A DNA stretch of 36,970 nucleotides from Desulfurivibrio sp. (GTDB lineage: Bacteria; Desulfobacterota; Desulfobulbia; Desulfobulbales; Desulfurivibrionaceae), in assembly GCA_013791995.1 (NCBI GenBank), contig VMSS01000130.1, forward strand, positions 1 to 36,970. The letters are read 5' to 3'. The notes under the pieces were generated by a model. That model searched no databases. It saw only the letters and a list, made by a program, of their open reading frames with translations, and was not told the origin of the DNA. This document shows positions 34,733 through 36,970 of this stretch, one piece after another. How positions within the stretch are numbered: the first letter of the stretch is position 1; each line of letters starts with the position of its first letter. The position numbers were made by a program, and so were the translations under genes.

Positions 34733-35020
34733 ATGAAAATTTTCAGCTGTATCTGCCTCGCACTCCTGCTCGGCCTTGGCAACAGCGTTGCCTTTGCCGG
34801 AAACGAGCAGTGCGCCGAGCTGATCAACACCCGGTGCCAGGGATGCCACTACAAGTCCCGTATCTGTCAGGCACTCGGCAAAAAAAGTAAATGGAAATGG
34901 AAAAGAAGCGTCAGCAATATGGTCCGTTACGGAGCCAAGCTTTCCGGAGCGGAACAAAAGATTGTTATCGAATGCCTCAGCTCGGCCCCGGTCGGGGCTG
35001 ATTATGTCTGTAAAGAGTAA
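34733..35020 (+). CDS. Small periplasmic c-type cytochrome
   Basis: The 95-residue product has a signal peptide (to ~residue 22, ending AFA), then a haem-binding CQGCH near residue 36. A Met in SVSNMVRYGAKLS fits as distal ligand. Two further cysteines (ICQAL and VCKE) are odd for this class and might form a disulfide. It may pass electrons in the periplasm. The ATG is chosen over a GTG one codon upstream because AGGA spacing suits it better. The neighbours are small envelope genes, not a known respiratory complex. Confidence 0.75.
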   Translation: MKIFSCICLALLLGLGNSVAFAGNEQCAELINTRCQGCHYKSRICQALGKKSKWKWKRSVSNMVRYGAKLSGAEQKIVIECLSSAPVGADYVCKE

Positions 35021-35059
35021 CAACCGCGCATCGATACCACACACTAACGAGGAAACATC

Positions 35060-35554
35060 ATGAGTGCAGAGAGCACAGACGGCTGGAACGCGGGCATGGG
35101 CATGTCCCTGCTGGTCAAACTGAAAAGCGACCTGAAGGCTGCCATGCTGAAAAAAGACGAGGTGGTCAAGGGTGCGTTACGCATCATCATCAGTGAATTC
35201 CCCACCAAGATCACCACCCCCATAACCCTGGAAAGCGGCAAAAAGAGCACCCGGGCCAAGCGGGACGACGAAATCACCGACGACGACATCATCAGCCTGA
35301 TCATGGGGTTATGCAAATCGGAACGGCAGACCCTGGAGTATAAGAAAGAGGCCAGCTCCGAGTATCTGGAGATTCTGGAGTCGTACCTGCCCAAGATGGC
35401 CACGGAAGAAGAGATCGGTGCCTGGGCCAAGGAAAACATCGACCTCTCCCAGTTCAAGAACGCCATGCAGGCCATGGGTCCGATCATGAAGCATTTCGGC
35501 AAGAGCGCGGACGGTAATGTGGTGAAAAAGGTGCTGGCGGGTATGGCAGGTTAA
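35060..35554 (+). CDS. GatB/YqeY-domain protein
   Basis: The 164-residue protein matches the YqeY family, which resembles the tRNA-binding tail of GatB amidotransferase: LLVKLKSDLKAAMLKKDEVVKGALRII, ITDDDIISLIMGLCKSERQTLEYKKEA, LEILESYLPKMATEEEI and the closing MGPIMKHFGKSADGNVVKKVLAG. Role in the cell is unclear. GAGGAAACATC precedes the ATG. It is convergent with ftsH; only six bases separate the stops. Confidence 0.9.
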   Translation: MSAESTDGWNAGMGMSLLVKLKSDLKAAMLKKDEVVKGALRIIISEFPTKITTPITLESGKKSTRAKRDDEITDDDIISLIMGLCKSERQTLEYKKEASSEYLEILESYLPKMATEEEIGAWAKENIDLSQFKNAMQAMGPIMKHFGKSADGNVVKKVLAGMAG

Positions 35555-35560
35555 AGGACG

Positions 35561-36970
35561 TTACACCCCTCCCGCCACCAGCGCCTTGAACTCTTCATCA
35601 TCCAGGGCTTCTTTCTCAAGCAGGACTTTCGCGATCTTTTCCAAAAGAGACCGCTGTTCGACCAGGGTTTTCTCCACCAGCACCATGCGTTCATCGATGA
35701 TCTTGCGCACCTCCTCATCAATGAGCAGGGCGGTCTGATCGCTGAATTCCTTCGCCTGATACACCCCCTGTTGCAAGAACTGGTTCGCCGGCTGCTGGTA
35801 GGTGACCTGGCCGAGCTTTTCGTTCATCCCGTACATGGCCACCATGCTGCGGGCTATGTCTGTGGCCCGTTGCAGATCGTTCTGGGCACCGGTGGTGATC
35901 TCGTTGAATATGATCTTCTCCGCGGCCCTCCCTCCAAGCAGCACATCGATCTTCTCCAGCAACTCGGTCTTGGACATCAGAAAACGGTCCTCGGTGGGCA
36001 GCTGCATGGTATAGCCCAAGGCACCGATACCCCGGGGGACGATGCTGATTTTGTGCACCTTTTCCGCGGTTTTGCGGAAGGTGGCCACCAGGGCGTGCCC
36101 GGTTTCGTGATAAGCCACGGTCTTTTTTTCCGTCTCGTTAAGCACCCTGTTTTTCTTCTCCAGACCGGCAACGATCCGGTCGATGGCCGCTTCAAATTCC
36201 GTGGCCTCCACCACATCCTTGCCCTTGCGCACCGCCAGCAGCGTTGCCTCGTTGACCAGGTTGGCAAGATCCGCTCCGGTAAAACCCGGAGTACGACGGG
36301 CAAAGATCTCCAGATCAACCTCCGGGGCAAGTTTGATCCCCTTGGCATGCACTGCCAGAATCGCCACCCGCTCCTTGAGGTCGGGCCGGTCCACCAGGAT
36401 ATGCCGGTCGAAACGACCCGGCCTAAGCAGCGCCGGATCAAGGATCTCGGGCCGGTTGGTGGCGGCGAGAATCACCACCCCTTTGTTCACCTCAAAACCG
36501 TCCATCTCGGCAAGCAGCTGATTCAGGGTCTGCTCCCGCTCGTCATGCCCCCCCATCATGCCGCTGCCCCTGGCCTTTCCCAGCGAGTCCAGCTCATCGA
36601 TGAACACGATGCAGGGCGCCTTGGCATTGGCCTGCTCAAAGAGATCGCGCACCCTGGCCGCGCCGAGCCCAACAAACATTTCGATGAAATCCGAACCGCT
36701 GATGGAGAAAAACGGCACCCCGGATTCCCCGGCCACCGCCTTGGCCAACAGGGTCTTGCCCGTGCCCGGAGGTCCGACCAGAAGGATGCCCTTGGGAATC
36801 TTCGCACCCAGCCGGGTGAATTTTTCCGGGGTTTTCAAAAACTCGATCACCTCGGCCAGCTCCACCTTGGCCTCCTCCTGCCCGGCCACCGAATTAAAAT
36901 CGACCCCCAAATCGGTCTGGGCGATGATCTTGGCCTTGGATTTCCCCAGAGTCATCATGCCTCCGCCGCC
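35561..36970 (-). CDS. ftsH: ATP-dependent zinc metalloprotease FtsH (N-terminus beyond window)
   Basis: 469 residues are visible. The frame is still open at the window edge, where it reads GGGGMM, a typical glycine linker between the membrane part and the AAA domain. The AAA+ domain has [13 protein letters not shown], pore loop MFVGLGA, Walker [10 protein letters not shown] and second region of homology [18 protein letters not shown]. The protease domain has the zinc motif HETGH and the third ligand region with D in [10 protein letters not shown]. It degrades membrane and regulatory proteins. [12 protein letters not shown] differs from the common IDEIDAVGRQRG, so this may be one of several FtsH paralogues. 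Two membrane segments are expected upstream outside the window. Confidence 0.95.
   Translation of the reverse strand, partial: GGGGMMTLGKSKAKIIAQTDLGVDFNSVAGQEEAKVELAEVIEFLKTPEKFTRLGAKIPKGILLVGPPGTGKTLLAKAVAGESGVPFFSISGSDFIEMFVGLGAARVRDLFEQANAKAPCIVFIDELDSLGKARGSGMMGGHDEREQTLNQLLAEMDGFEVNKGVVILAATNRPEILDPALLRPGRFDRHILVDRPDLKERVAILAVHAKGIKLAPEVDLEIFARRTPGFTGADLANLVNEATLLAVRKGKDVVEATEFEAAIDRIVAGLEKKNRVLNETEKKTVAYHETGHALVATFRKTAEKVHKISIVPRGIGALGYTMQLPTEDRFLMSKTELLEKIDVLLGGRAAEKIIFNEITTGAQNDLQRATDIARSMVAMYGMNEKLGQVTYQQPANQFLQQGVYQAKEFSDQTALLIDEEVRKIIDERMVLVEKTLVEQRSLLEKIAKVLLEKEALDDEEFKALVAGGV

Overview
The window reads as chromosomal DNA of an anaerobic Deltaproteobacterium (Desulfobacterota). 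A sulfate- or sulfur-metabolising member near the Desulfobulbales is my best inference. The signs are an AcsE-type methyltetrahydrofolate:corrinoid methyltransferase, a RACo-type corrinoid activator, a cobalamin riboswitch on a ThiC-like gene best read as bzaF, a superoxide-reductase-like protein, a bacteriohemerythrin, a rubredoxin, a monomeric NADP-isocitrate dehydrogenase and LPS precursor enzymes. Most genes are GC-rich. One AT-rich block near 7.9-8.85 kb stands out as foreign.

Layout. 1-3.4 kb (minus strand): three envelope proteins, two clearly of the FlgO family, followed by a membrane-anchored acidic protein. The latter carries four or five tandem copies of a motif like the CheY-binding N-terminal peptide of FliM, and a cadherin/Ig-like exoplasmic part cut by the window edge. 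3.6-7.9 kb: a hypothetical gene, an unusual nitrilase-HldE(C) fusion and a CPA2 antiporter with two stress-protein domains. 7.9-8.9 kb: AT-rich insertion with an MddA/NnrU-like methyltransferase beside a remnant of host coding sequence. 9.1-12 kb: RACo-like activator and a glycosyltransferase. 12.0-12.46 kb: a non-coding segment with five TGTTGA-type 9-mers at exact 11-bp spacing and a perfect 14-bp parS-like palindrome, so a candidate origin or centromere region. 12.46-17 kb: a secreted Gly-rich protein, then a LolD-like ATPase / FtsX-like permease / LolA-like / outer-membrane barrel operon. 17-20.4 kb: universal stress protein, PAS histidine kinase coupled to an unlisted 44-residue membrane protein, and a PAS-GGDEF cyclase. 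20.4-26 kb: decayed fragments, acsE-like gene, degenerate HsdR_N protein, class II DAHP synthase, then cobalamin riboswitch plus bzaF and a MITE-like repeat. 26-31 kb: Cys-cluster protein, phosphomannomutase, small membrane protein, SOR-like protein, Icd. 31-33 kb: hemerythrin, YbjQ, membrane protein, a 59-residue protein and rubredoxin. 33-37 kb: a GGR-like flavoprotein, small envelope genes, a c-type cytochrome, a YqeY-type protein and FtsH (N-terminus beyond the window).

How they fit together. One theme is corrinoid C1 metabolism: AcsE moves methyl groups to a corrinoid protein, RACo reactivates that protein, and BzaF makes the cobamide lower ligand under B12 control. A second is envelope building and transport. 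A third is O2/redox defence (hemerythrin, rubredoxin, SOR-like). The most novel-looking material is the FlgO/FliM-motif cluster and the origin-like array. All functional statements come from reading the sequence; no database search was run.
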